From positions 1 to 38,282 of the forward strand of contig JAUCBJ010009122.1 in the NCBI GenBank assembly GCA_032718475.1: DNA of 38,282 bases, read 5' to 3'. The notes beneath the pieces were generated by a model, which saw nothing but the letters and a program-made list of their open reading frames with translations, had not been told where the DNA came from and searched no databases. Source of the DNA: Nemertoderma westbladi. Taxonomy: Eukaryota > Xenacoelomorpha > Nemertodermatida > Nemertodermatidae. Of this stretch, positions 23,350 to 32,620 are shown piece after piece (positions within the stretch are counted from its first letter, which is position 1; each line of letters starts with the position of its first letter). The translations under genes and the position numbers were made by a program.

Positions 23350-23657
23350 TGCTATTTGCAATACTACATATGCATACTTAATAGCTGGCACAAATGCTTA
23401 ATTTTGTGCTTCCCTTAAGCAGGCGAATGAAATGAATGCACTGTGAGAGGGGAGCAGTCAATTTTTGATCCAATATATTTCATATGGAAGATAAGTTGGT
23501 CTGAGACTGGGTCCCATATGATACATAGAAAATATTTACATATTTTCAATATCGGCTATGTATGTCCGTAGTCTATAGTAGTGACCAAGTTAGATAACCA
23601 CGAACTCTTTATAGCAGTAAAGATTAATCCATATATATGAATTAAATTAGTACTAAC
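23350..23657. other. Unique spacer, no gene seen
   Basis: Array flank. The array-edge string tttacatattttcaatatc recurs at 23535-23553, ~204 bp beyond the edge. The rest is unremarkable, and it would be intron downstream of the cbEGF exon. Confidence 0.6.
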
Positions 23658-23780
23658 CTTGGCATTGGAATCCATCGCCAGTAAAGCCAGAATAACACAT
23701 ACAAGTATAGCTGCCATCAGAATTGATACAGTCTGCAACCATGCTACAATCATGAAGATTTAGAACGCATTCATTGATGT
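23658..23780 (-). CDS. Calcium-binding EGF-like domain exon
   Basis: A minus-strand exon of 123 nt, phase 1 at both ends, bordered by ttttttccag at the acceptor and gttagt at the donor. It encodes 41 codons starting DINECVLNLHDCSMV and ending GFTGDGFQCQ, with six cysteines in EGF spacing. The D-I-N-E-C start binds calcium in cbEGF domains, and C-I-N-x4-Y-x-C-x-C fits the Asx-hydroxylation consensus. Such domains form rod-like extracellular arrays in secreted or membrane proteins. The symmetric phase-1, one-domain-per-exon layout is typical of animal EGF genes. No stop or frameshift is present, so it is probably a working exon. The neighbouring EGF exon at 35473-35610 has the same strand and phase, which suggests one gene across ~12 kb of repeat-filled intron. 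Confidence 0.9.
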
Positions 23781-23944
23781 CTGGAAAAAAACACTACTTT
23801 TAATAATATCCAAATTCAGAAAATTGCCTTTTGATGAAGCATAGAAAATTATGATGATTGTCTGGCAATAAGGTGCAGTGCTGGCGGACCCTGGAACACA
23901 GCTCCCCAGATCATGTGGGGAGCCATTTACTTTCCTAGTTCAAG

Positions 23945-24445
23945 TTGAGCTATTCACAAGTCCTTCAGCAGTTGTTTGAGGAAAGTCATTGCCTGTCCAC
24001 CATATCTATTCTAACCAGCAGGCTGGCACAACACAGGGTTGTGGATAGGTTGATTCTTCCTGTTGAAACAGTGCCCAGCAATATTCAGGCAGCATCGCTT
24101 GAGGGTAATGCTGGTTAGAAGTGAAATGTCGTCATAGTTGTATTACAAGTCATTGTTATGTGTGTTTCATAGGCAGAATTGTGCACCCTGTGCATCATCT
24201 TGGTGTATGTACCATCTGAAGATCTGCTGTCTTTGGCATTTAGAAGAGCCCACACATGCTGCCATAGAGCAGCACATGCACCACTACTGCATGGAAAAGG
24301 CAAATCTTTTAAGAGCCTGATATATCACAGCTCTTCCAGATCCTGGATAGCCTATGAATGGCATACCAGGCATTCCCATTCTAAATTTGGAGATCTTCTC
24401 CAGACCTCAGAACCCATGATCCAAGGTAGCCATTCATATAATTTA
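23945..24445 (-). pseudogene. Decayed LINE reverse-transcriptase C-terminus
   Basis: Read on the minus strand in shifting frames, the pieces are: YLGSWVLRSGEDLQI; then IHRLSRIWKS; FHAVVVHVLLYGS; DGTYTKMMHRVHN; LNIAGHCFNRKNQPIHN; and YGGQAMTFLKQLLKDL. They occur in the order expected for the region downstream of the RT active site. The same blocks appear in the LINE at 28388-29646 (YLGSWIRKSGEG, NRLSRIWKSP, FRAAVVPVLLYGS, RFAGHCFRREDQPVH, GGQPMTF), so the two are relatives in opposite orientation. Several stops and frameshifts make it an old relic. Confidence 0.85.
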
Positions 24446-24450
24446 CCAGT

Positions 24451-25005
24451 CCCCCCTCGGCTAGTCCCTACTCATTGCGTTAAAACAATCGGAAAAACAA
24501 CAAAACTGATAATTTCCCCATATAGTTGATCCACCGATCGGACATAAACTTGTAAAAAGATATACGCTCATGTCTGTCTGGCTGTCTGTCAAATGTGTCT
24601 GTCAATTTTCAAACTATGAAAAATATAGTACTTAAGTATATTGTATCTATTACTTTGCAGTGTAAGCACCCTCAATTGCTTACTTGAGATATTTTATAAC
24701 CTATGAGGTCTCTGAAATTTATACAAAGTTTATGTAAGTCTGTCTCTCTGTCTGCTTGTCTGTATGTCCGTCTGTCCGTTTGTCCGCCGTCTGTCTGTTT
24801 CTCTGGTATGCTACAATTATCCATGAAATATAAAATTCGTATCAGTAAAACAAGACAATGTCTGTCTGTCTGACTGACTGACTGTCTGCCAGTTTCTCTG
24901 TTATCAATGAAATATAAAATTCTTACAAGTAAATCAACACTATTCAAGGATAAATTGTATAAATTTCATAACATGCATATGACGCACAAATAAGCAAGGA
25001 TGTGT
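24451..25005. repeat. TGTC-rich microsatellite block, first copy
   Basis: Begins with a gatcggacataaacttgtaa motif near 24535 and then alternates degenerate (tgtc)n tracts (24570-24605, 24738-24800, 24858-24900) with AT-rich linker. A diverged direct repeat of the block follows at ~25275-25600. The Cys/Ser-rich or Arg/Gln-rich frames across these tracts are not credible genes. Confidence 0.8.
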
Positions 25006-25138
25006 TAAACAACTATGGTAACATATCATTGCCAAAAGCCAGCATCACCCTGCAGAAACGCCGCCTGATGCATGCTGGGCACAGTTTCCACCGGCATGAT
25101 TTCGGTACACAAACTTGTGCTGTGGTATCCGGCTTGTG
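25006..25138 (+). pseudogene. Second LINE RT C-terminal relic
   Basis: The plus strand reads YGNISLPKASITLQKRRLMH followed by AGHSFHRHDFGTQT. This matches the LYGN-LP...RRLR-AGHCFRH region that closes many non-LTR RTs and corresponds to 29490-29580 of the neighbouring LINE. Only ~130 bp is recognisable, ending at a stop. It belongs to a different subfamily from the relic at 23945-24445 and lies in opposite orientation. Confidence 0.7.
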
Positions 25139-25689
25139 AGAATAGAAGTGGTTGACATCAAATTAATTTCTATCTGCCTGCCTGTCTGTGTGTCTGTCTT
25201 TCTTTCTGTTATTTGGTGTTTGCGTTAGTGCTGTGAAAAACTAGGAAGACTTGAAGGGCTGAAATTTTATGATAATTTCGCCGATTTCACCAATCGGACA
25301 TAACTTGTAAAAATATAGACAGACAATCATGTATGTCTGCCTGTCAGTCTGTATGTTTGTCGGTCTGTCTGTCCCTTTCAGTCAAGTACATTTATCTACT
25401 AAATTGCAGTATAAGAACACACAATTGTTTCAAACAGACATTTTATGACGTCTGTGTTGTCTGTAATTTATTGTATGGCTGTCTCTTTGTCAGTATGTCT
25501 GTCTGTCTGTTTGCTGGTCTGTCTGCTCATTATAAAAGGTAAATGCTACACTCATCAACAAACAAAATTCATATGAGTAAATCAATAATATCTAATTATT
25601 GAAATTATATTGTGTTTGTTTCCGAAATTATATAGAAGGGAACTTTACAAGCATTACTGTAATTCTAATTGATGAGTTTATCCTCTAAT
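25139..25689. repeat. TGTC-rich microsatellite block, second copy
   Basis: The caatcggacataacttgtaa motif at ~25292 starts a diverged repeat of the 24535 block with (tgtc)n tracts at 25178-25210, 25325-25380 and 25480-25535. No gene seen. Confidence 0.75.
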
Positions 25690-26241
25690 CACAGTGGTCT
25701 TAACTTGGTTTTTGGCAAAGTTTGGACCCCGTTCACGAAAACAAGTTTTTGAGCTTAGTTGGTCCCCTAATGTAGAAATTGACAAAAATTGAAATATTTC
25801 ATGGGTGGCTTTCTAAATTAATACTATTTAAGTAATTATTTAATACTAATCATATTACTAAATTTCAACACTTACTCCCCCAAACATATTGACAGGTTTA
25901 TTTTGCTCCATTGGTGTCACATTTTACATAACATAAAAAATTTTAAAATTTCATGGGTGGCTTTTGATATAAATGCAATTTAATTATTTATTTAATACTA
26001 AATATTATTACCTTTAACAAAGGATGTTACCCCATTCATAAAAACAAGTTTCTTGCTCTAATCATGTCTCGATTAATTAAATATAAAAAATTAGAAAGTT
26101 TCATTGGTGGCTTTTAATATAAATTATATTTAATTATTTATTTTATACTAAATATTATTACCTTTAACAAAGGATGTTTGTTACTCTATCCCATACATGA
26201 AAACAAGTTTTTTGGCTCCAAGCATGTCTTGATGAATAAAT
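25690..26241. repeat. ~150-bp diverged tandem repeat, about 3.5 copies
   Basis: The string ttcatgggtggcttt (or ttcattggtggc) occurs at ~25798, ~25950 and ~26100. Linked strings such as aaaacaagttt and ctttaacaaaggatgtt recur in register. AT-rich, with no coding signal. Confidence 0.8.
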
Positions 26242-26764
26242 TGTGACGGGATCAGAGATCTAGACTGGGTAAGATTTAGTACGCGTCAACTTCTGCTGGG
26301 CTGCTGAGCTGTCCTTTTGGCTGAAGGCCGTTGGGGAAAAATAACAGAGTTTGTGTTTCTCGATGTTAATGTTCCAAATGATAATAGCACAGAATCAGTT
26401 ACAGTATGTGATTGAAATCGCAATACAGAATAACAACAGCAAATATATAATTGATGTTTGATGACGGTCAAAAACTATAACCGGTCTGCAACTCTGTGAT
26501 TAATGAACTGACCGGTAAATCACTAATACAGAATAACTATATGATTGATGCACATAGATATTGGTTTCACCTCTACTCAACTTGGCCTTCTCTACCCAAT
26601 GGATGCTTTCCTATCTCTGCCCACGTGCTCCCCTGCCCGCTATTGACTTATATACTAATTGTCACTCCCTGTGAGTGTTTCCCCCTGCTGCTAGCCTTGA
26701 CTAGCTGTGTTCTCCCTCCGAGTTGGTTTGACCTCTCTCTGTGGCTTTAGGGCCTGTATCGCCT

Positions 26765-26788
26765 CCCCCCCCCCCCCCCCCCCCCCCC
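26765..26788. repeat. 24-C homopolymer
   Basis: In the left arm of foldback 1, flanked by gcct and aagttggttatg; the inverted counterpart is at 27285-27299. Confidence 0.95.
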
Positions 26789-27284
26789 AAGTTGGTTATG
26801 TTGCACCAAGGTATCTGATGTCTCTGTTTGAGACAATTGTGCTCACTCTCCACACAATTTTTCTTTACTTCTTTCTTTAATGCTGTTTGTTGGTGCCAAT
26901 GGAAAGCTGGCCATGCAAGGATTCCAAATATGTAACATAATATGAATTTCGTTGAAAAATTACTGAGATATGAGCGTTCAAATGTTGCATGGTTTTGCAC
27001 CGGCGGCGTGAGCTATTTTATTCTATTTAATAAATAAACCATATTCTGGAACATTTTTTAAACGTTTGAATAGCTACGTAATAGTATGATTAAATATGTA
27101 ATGCATTGCTGCCCAGCTACGTATTTGGATAAACAAAATATTCCAGATTATGATGTATTTATTAAATAGTGTAAGCGGATTCAATTCCCTTGCACTATCC
27201 ACCAGAAAATGGACTAGCGGCATTTTTCCAATATAGTTGGGGATACGAGATTACTAATAATAATCTCGCCTCATAACCAACTTT

Positions 27285-27299
27285 GGGGGGGGGGGGGGG
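27285..27299. repeat. 15-G homopolymer
   Basis: In the right arm of foldback 1, between cataaccaacttt and cgaaacaagccc; homologous in position to the C run at 26765-26788. Confidence 0.95.
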
Positions 27300-27435
27300 C
27301 GAAACAAGCCCTAAAGCCACAGAGGGAGGTGAGAGGTCAAACCACCTCGGAGGAAGAACAGCTGGTAGAGGCTAGCAGCGGGGGGAAACACTCACAGGGA
27401 GTGCCAAAGTGACAATTAGTGTATTAGCCAATAGC

Positions 27436-27454
27436 GGGGGGGGGGGGGGGGGGG
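27436..27454. repeat. 19-G homopolymer
   Basis: Second G run of the right arm of foldback 1. The left arm has only ctgcccgctattg at the matching place, so this run expanded in one arm only. Confidence 0.95.
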
Positions 27455-27847
27455 AAGCAAGTGATTAGAGATAGGAAAGCATCCACTGGGTACAGAGGGC
27501 CAAGTACAGTAAGAGGTGAAACCAATATCTGTGTATATCAATCATATATTATTCTGCATTACTGATTTACCGGTCAGTTCATTAGTTACACAGTTGCAGA
27601 CTGGTCATAGTTTATGACCGTCACCGCCACTAACATCAGCAATTAATCTGAGTATTTTCTGCTATTATATCTGTGTTGATATTCATTACTGATTTACCGA
27701 TTGTGCTATTATCGTTTGGAGCATTAATATTGAGAAACAGAAACTCTATTTTTCCCCGACGGCCTTTGGCCAAAGCGAACTAGTACAACCAGCAGAATGG
27801 TGACACGTACAAATCTAACCCGGTCGGGATTTTAGGATCCCGTCACA

Positions 27848-28387
27848 GTCATAAACTGCCAGCCTACCAACTAAACTGTGAATGCAAGAAAGATGGCGGA
27901 AGAAGGGATGCCCCGATTATCAGAAGGAGAGAGAACGCCGCCACGGACCCCGGACGACACCAACCAAACGATCCGTGAGGCCGCGACGAGACGGTATCGG
28001 CCTGCCACGCCGGATTCGCCAACAAGGGACGATCCGGCTACCCAAGCGGAGGGCAGCCGTCGACCATGAGAGAGAGACGAGTCAACGCACGACGACGACG
28101 GCGGTCGGAGTACCGAAGTCGCCGGCCAGCCACAGGCCGGCCCACCAGAACAGCGACAGTGGGGCCGCCGGTACGACACTGGACATGGAGAGGAGGAAGA
28201 GTTGATGAAGAGGACGTCGGGACGAGTGATCGGCTACGATGGGCCTACAACGCCACCAAGAAACTACTTAAAGAGACCAAGGAAGGGAGAAAGGTAGACC
28301 AGCGTAAACTATATCAGAGGCTGATCTATCTATCTATCCTTCTTTCTATCTATCTATCTAAAGCTCATCTATCCCATCATAGTAGAC
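27848..28387. other. CpG-rich segment with overlapping short ORFs, then TATC microsatellite
   Basis: 27870-28310 is GC- and CpG-rich with short overlapping frames on both strands. The plus strand has MAEEGMPRLSEGERTPP from 27892 (stop at 28069), and a later frame holds DRLRWAYNATKKLLKETKEG near 28230. No frame crosses the whole segment and none matches a domain I know. Its position just 5' of the LINE RT suggests a decayed 5' part of that element; an unmethylated CpG-rich exon is the alternative. A (tatc)n tract at 28324-28361 separates it from the RT. Confidence 0.4.
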
Positions 28388-29646
28388 ATGTACCGTACAA
28401 CAAGAGTCCCACAAGAAATGAAAACAAATAAGTTGGTGCCAGTTCCCAAGAAGGGCAACCTAACACTCTATGGTTCTTTTCGGGGAATCTCATTGATCTC
28501 GATTGCTGCAAAGATATACAATAGAATTCTATTAAATCGCATCAGGGATCCCATTGAGAGACTGCTCCGTGGAAATCAGAATGGGTTCCGTAAAGGTTGT
28601 GGGACCATGGAGCCCATTTTGGCACTTAGAAGGATAATTGAAGAGTTATAAAAAAAGAAAGACAGGCATCTGGCTGTTATCTTTGTTGACTTCTTCAAGG
28701 CCTTTGATTCAGTCTCTCGCTCACGTATGTTCAGCATACTTTCATTATATGGGATTCCTGATGAAATTATTGCAGCAATCAGATCAGTATACGATGGTTC
28801 GACAACATTTGTGTCTACTGTTGACGGTGACACAGAACCATTTGAAGAATTATGGGGTGTCCTCCAGGGAGACACACTTGCACCATTCTTGTTCATAATT
28901 GTTGTTGACTATGTTCTACGCATGTCCTTAGATCATCATAATGATGATGGGGTGATGATAACTCAACCTACTGGCTCCAGAAGTCGAGGAAATCCTACCA
29001 AGTACCTAACTGATCTAGACTTTGCTGATGACTTAGGAGTACTCTCAGAATCACTAGAGGGATCCCAACGGCTCCTCAGCTCATTAGAACATGCTGCTTC
29101 TAGTGTTGGTCTTTTTATTAACTCCAGAAAGACCAAAATGTTGACAGTTAACTTTGAAAGTCCTCAGCAAGTCTCTGATCGGATGAGCATAAGCTCAAAA
29201 GATGGTTTGCTTGAGCATGTGGATGACTTCTGTTACCTGGGATCATGGATCCGGAAGTCAGGTGAGGGCCTTCGAATATGTAAGCCTTGAATAGGCTTTC
29301 CAGGATTTGGAAGTCACCGAGAATTTATCGGAAACTTAAGGTCCGATTATTTAGAGCAGCAGTAGTTCCAGTACTCCTCTATGGGAGTCCATGTTGGGCT
29401 CTAACTGCTGAGGACACAAGAATGCTACGCTGGGTTCATTGTGTCAAGTTCAATGCACACATCTCCAACCAGACACTATATAACATTGGAGGTGTCTCAT
29501 TGGTTCCCCCAAGCTTGACACTAGAACAAAATCGCCTCCGCTTTGCAGGACATTGCTTTCGCCGTGAGGACCAGCCAGTGCATATTCTTGTACTTTGGCA
29601 GCCTCATGGAGTGAGTAAGCATGGTGGACAGCCCATGACTTTCTTA
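28388..29646 (+). pseudogene. Broken LINE reverse transcriptase
   Basis: RT domain of a non-LTR retrotransposon with LVPVPKKGNLTLYGSFRGIS (finger region), NQNGFRKGCGTMEPILALRR, VDFFKAFDS (motif A, ~28683), GVLQGDTLAPFLF (motif B), DLDFADDLG (motif C catalytic pair, ~29018), and GLFINSRKTKM (motif D). The thumb end follows: SRIWKSPRIYRKLKVRLFRA, LLYGSPCWAL, RFAGHCFRRED. An in-frame TAA at 28649-28651, set in an A-rich run, breaks it before motif A. A frameshift with small deletion near 29270-29290 breaks it after motif D; the relative at 23945-24445 keeps bases lost there. No endonuclease domain is visible upstream. Clade unresolved. Dead copy. Confidence 0.93.
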
Positions 29647-29815
29647 GTAGTTACGCAGAGAGTAGCGGGGGTGAGTCAACCCAACAGGAGCCTGCAAGGC
29701 CACGTAGTTACGCAGGGAATAGCGGGGGTGAGTCAACCCGACGGGAGCCTGCAAGGCCACACAGTCGCACAGGGAGAGGCGGGGGTGAGTAGACCCAGCC
29801 GGAGTAGAGATAGTG
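29647..29815. repeat. 57-bp minisatellite, three copies, in frame with the LINE
   Basis: Copies start at 29647, 29704 and 29761. Because 57 is a multiple of three, the plus-strand frame that carries the LINE C-terminus stays open through it, with the 19-residue period VVTQRVAGVSQPNRSLQGH. It replaces the normal LINE tail directly after GGQPMTF. The frame closes at 29914-29916, after a G run. Confidence 0.9.
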
Positions 29816-29875
29816 CGTTGACTAGAGAGGGGCATAGAAGCGAAGTAGGAGGTAGCAAAGTAAGAGGTGGCGAAT

Positions 29876-29888
29876 GGGGGGGGGGGGG
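29876..29888. repeat. 13-G homopolymer
   Basis: Uninterrupted G run, followed after 36 bp by a longer one. Confidence 0.95.
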
Positions 29889-29924
29889 CTACGGGCACCC
29901 CACCATGAGAGATTAGTGGCGAGA

Positions 29925-29945
29925 GGGGGGGGGGGGGGGGGGGGG
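29925..29945. repeat. 21-G homopolymer at a foldback border
   Basis: Ends exactly where the left arm of foldback 2 begins. Confidence 0.95.
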
Positions 29946-30292
29946 AAATCCTGTTACCTTGACAACTATGAGAATTCCATCGTCGAAATGAATTGTACAG
30001 TAAATTTATGAAATTATGGAAACGTATCCGTATTGCGTGTTCCCATTGTTGCAAAATTAGGAAACTCTGTAATTATATTTTCCTTAAGCATAATTGCTTT
30101 TTTCTAGATTCGGCATTGAAGTGGAATAGTAGTTGGCCTGTAACCTAGGTAATAAGAAAATAATATCATCTATAATGTTTCTTCAGTTTCAATATGGTTA
30201 CTATAATTTTAAAAAGAAACCAATTCAGGATCAAGTACCTCACATGTTGCTATGTTCAGACCATAATTTTCCAGCCAATCATGTCATTTCTT

Positions 30293-30306
30293 GTTGCCAT
30301 GGCAAC
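30293..30306. promoter_or_regulatory. RFX X-box-like palindrome
   Basis: GTTGCCATGGCAAC is a perfect palindrome fitting the RFX-factor X-box consensus GTNRCC-N0-3-RGYAAC. The inverted-arm counterpart at 31527-31540 has one end changed (GCTGCCATGGCAAC). Whether it is bound is unknown. Confidence 0.55.
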
Positions 30307-30424
30307 CAAAAATATTATTTAATATGTGAAAATTCCATAAGAAACATTTTATATGTTCTTCAGATGCATATCAATATGTTACATTGTCAACATTCATGAT
30401 CACAAGCGAAGTCATTATTCTGTT

Positions 30425-30438
30425 GTTACCATAGCAAC
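30425..30438. promoter_or_regulatory. RFX X-box-like site
   Basis: GTTACCATAGCAAC fits the X-box consensus; its arm counterpart at 31395-31408 is the exact complement (GTTGCTATGGTAAC). Confidence 0.55.
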
Positions 30439-30625
30439 GGGCATATTTTAGTATTTATGTAGTTATAGTAACGTATTTGGCATTTTATTGACATTGGAAG
30501 TTAATCATATTAAAGATTATTGAAAAAAATTGTGTGGAGTGTGTACAGTTATTTTAATTAACAAAGTCTTGAATTTTGACCATAGCAACGGGAGTTTTGA
30601 TCCTAATTCGGGAGTGACTTGTTAA

Positions 30626-30857
30626 AAATACTCAAAATTCGGTTTAATGTACATTTTAGTATTTTGAAGCATGAGATGCTGTAGAAAATTACCAAATTAT
30701 ATTCGAATGACCTTAATGTACTTAGCAACGAAAATTTCCTTAAATACTCAAAATTCGGTTTAATGTACATTTTAGTATTTTGAAGCATGAGATGCTGTAG
30801 AAAATTACCAAATTATATTCGAATGACCTTAATGTACTTAGCAACGAAAGTTTCCCT
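30626..30857. repeat. 116-bp direct duplication in foldback 2
   Basis: 30626-30741 is repeated almost exactly at 30742-30857 (ctcaaaattcgg at 30631 and 30747). The right arm has only one counterpart, so the duplication happened in the left arm alone. Confidence 0.9.
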
Positions 30858-31394
30858 TAGCAACTGGGGTCTTTTTGTACCAACACCGCGTTATATTGTG
30901 ATAACATGTTTTTTATTGAGCTGTGAAGTTTAAATAACAGTAGTAAGTTCTCCTTGGCAACGTTGAATTGTGTATAGCAACAGCGAGTTACCTTAGCAAC
31001 GGGTAGTTTCACAAGGAGGAAACGATTTTTCAAATACTGTAATTACCAAGTTTTCTACATCAATGTTGAATCTTACTTATCAATGGCGAGTTATCCTCGG
31101 GGGGGGGAGGCTAAGTACATTAAGGTCATTCGAATATAATTTTGTAATTTTCTACAGCATCTCATGCTACAACATACTGAAATGTACATTAAACCGAATT
31201 TTGAGTATTTTTAACAAGTCACTCCCGAATTAGGATCAAAACTCCCGTTGCTATGGTCAAAATTCAAGACTTGTTAAATAAAATAACTGTAGCAGACTCC
31301 ACACAATTTTTTCAATAATCTTTAATATGATTAACTTCCAATGTCAATAAAATGCCAAATACGTTACTATCTACATAAATACTAAAATATGCCC

Positions 31395-31408
31395 GTTGCT
31401 ATGGTAAC
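31395..31408. promoter_or_regulatory. RFX X-box-like site, right arm
   Basis: GTTGCTATGGTAAC, the conserved complement of the site at 30425-30438. Confidence 0.5.
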
Positions 31409-31859
31409 AACAGAATAATGACTACGCTTGTGATCATGAATGTTGACTATGTAACATATTGATATGCATCTGAAGAACATATAAAATGTTTCTTATGGAA
31501 TTTTCACATATTAAATAATATTTTTGGCTGCCATGGCAACAAGAAATGACATGATTGGCTGGCAAATTATGGTCTGAACATAGCAACAAGAGGTACTTGA
31601 TCCTGAATTGGTTTCTTTTTAAAATGATAGTAACCATATTGAAACTGAAGAAACATTATAGTGATATTACTTTCTTATTACCTAGGTTACAGGCCAACTA
31701 CTATTCCGCTTCAACGCCGAATCTAGAGAAAAACAATTATGCTTAAGGACTAATTACAGAGTTTCCTAATTTTGCAACAATGGGAACACGCAATACGGAT
31801 ACGTTTCCAAAATTTCATAAATTTACTGTACAATTAATTTCGACGATGTAATTCTCATA

Positions 31860-31873
31860 GTTGTCATGGTAAC
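31860..31873. promoter_or_regulatory. X-box-like site at the outer end of foldback 2
   Basis: GTTGTCATGGTAAC near the right end; the left-end counterpart is GTTACCTTGACAAC at 29953-29966. Both are one or two bases off the consensus. A further partial site, GTTGCCATGGTGAA, lies outside the element at 31980-31993. Confidence 0.4.
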
Positions 31874-31881
31874 AGGGTTTC

Positions 31882-32286
31882 AAAAAGTGATAATATATCA
31901 AATAGTGATTTGGGTGGGGTAGGTCAAGGTTAGAATTCCGTATGATTATAGGAAATGGGTGATTTATGTATGACTTTCTGTTGCCATGGTGAAATTGTCT
32001 ATTTAACCAAGTTTCAACAACCCGATTTTGGCCGATTTTGGATATGTTGACAAGCATAAAATTTGGGCCTAGAAAATATTAAATAAAATTATGTTGCAAT
32101 TTCTCCGAGGTTGAGCCCTTTTTTCGCCTATTTTGACTGGACCATATACTGATTGTGCTGTATTACCAATACTCATATAACTGACATTACTAATAAGCAT
32201 AAACTATAAACTCAGTTATTATATCGAGCCTTTCAGTAACTAAGCAGACGCGGCGACGCGTATTCCCCATACGACTCGAAACACAC
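31882..32286. other. Unique spacer, no gene seen
   Basis: AT-rich sequence between foldback 2 and the minisatellite. Apart from the partial X-box at 31980-31993 I see no structure. A minus-strand 80-codon frame at 31815-32057 runs into the foldback arm and looks spurious. Confidence 0.5.
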
Positions 32287-32559
32287 ACCGGTCAGGATCC
32301 CTCGCCAACTCGGATCCCATCACAGACCGGTCAGGATCCCTCGCCAACTCGGATCCCATCACAGACCGGTCAGGATCCCTCGCCAACTCGGATCCCATCA
32401 CAGACCGGTCAGGATCCCTCGCCAACTCGGATCCCATCACAGACCGGTCAGGATCCCTCGCCAACTCGGATCCCATCACAGACCGGTCAGGATCCCTCGC
32501 CAACTCGGATCCCATCACACACCGGTCAGGATCCCTCGCCAACTCGGATCCCATCACAG
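32287..32559. repeat. 39-bp minisatellite, seven near-perfect copies
   Basis: Copies start at 32287, 32326, 32365, 32404, 32443, 32482 and 32521, with only one or two bases varying (cacagaccgg versus cacacaccgg). The unit has two BamHI-like GGATCC-type cores. It also contains GATCCCATCACAG, close to the GATCCCGTCACAG end of foldback 1, and ACCGGTC, which also occurs near that end. Since 39 is a multiple of three, the minus strand stays open for 105 codons with period MGSELARDPDRSV; I regard this as a by-product of the repeat. Confidence 0.97.
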
Positions 32560-32620
32560 CTGAAGTTTTACTAACATGCTTGTCGTTTACAGTGCTAATT
32601 CTGTGAGAGACCTAGATAAG

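Larger units (their letters stand above)
26242..27847. mobile_element. Foldback (long inverted repeat) element 1
   Basis: The left arm (26242-~26800) and right arm (~27270-27847) are inverted copies of each other with many mismatches and indels. They start and end with TGTGACGGGATC and GATCCCGTCACA. Matching landmarks include ggccgttggggaaaaata / tatttttccccgacggcc, cctctctctgtggctttaggg / ccctaaagccacagaggg, and a C run (26765-26788) facing a G run (27285-27299). The ~470-bp centre contains a smaller inverted repeat (27021-27058 with 27136-27171). No transposase is seen. Target duplication is not obvious. Probably a non-autonomous foldback or long-TIR DNA element; two opposed insertions of one element are an alternative. 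Confidence 0.85.
29945..31881. mobile_element. Foldback (long inverted repeat) element 2
   Basis: The left arm (29945-~30741) and right arm (~31110-31881) are inverted copies of ~780 bp. Landmarks include ctgttaccttgacaactatg / catagttgtcatggtaacag at the outer ends, cctgtaacctaggtaataag / ttattacctaggttacagg, and tcctaattcgggagtgact / agtcactcccgaattagga. The arms are ~90% alike by eye. The spacer (30742-31109) holds a second copy of a 116-bp arm segment and several tagcaacgg strings. No ORF resembling a transposase is seen. The plus frame at 30133-30399 and the minus frame at 31434-31637 encode the same peptide because they are arm copies, so their openness is not independent support. Confidence 0.9.

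Noticed and set aside
24672-25542. Cys/Ser/Val-rich and Asp/Arg/Gln-rich ORFs
   Set aside because: Translations of TGTC microsatellite tracts.
27871-28205. Overlapping ORFs on both strands considered as a CpG-island gene
   Set aside because: Three frames are open only because the segment is GC-rich. None has a recognised domain or continues into the RT.
30133-30399. 88-codon ORF in foldback 2
   Set aside because: The arm counterpart at 31434-31637 encodes a similar peptide only because the DNA is an inverted copy; no start or domain evidence.
32240-32557. 105-codon minus-strand ORF with a 13-residue repeat
   Set aside because: A 39-bp tandem repeat stays open automatically if one unit is open. 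No start context, splice signal or homology supports it.
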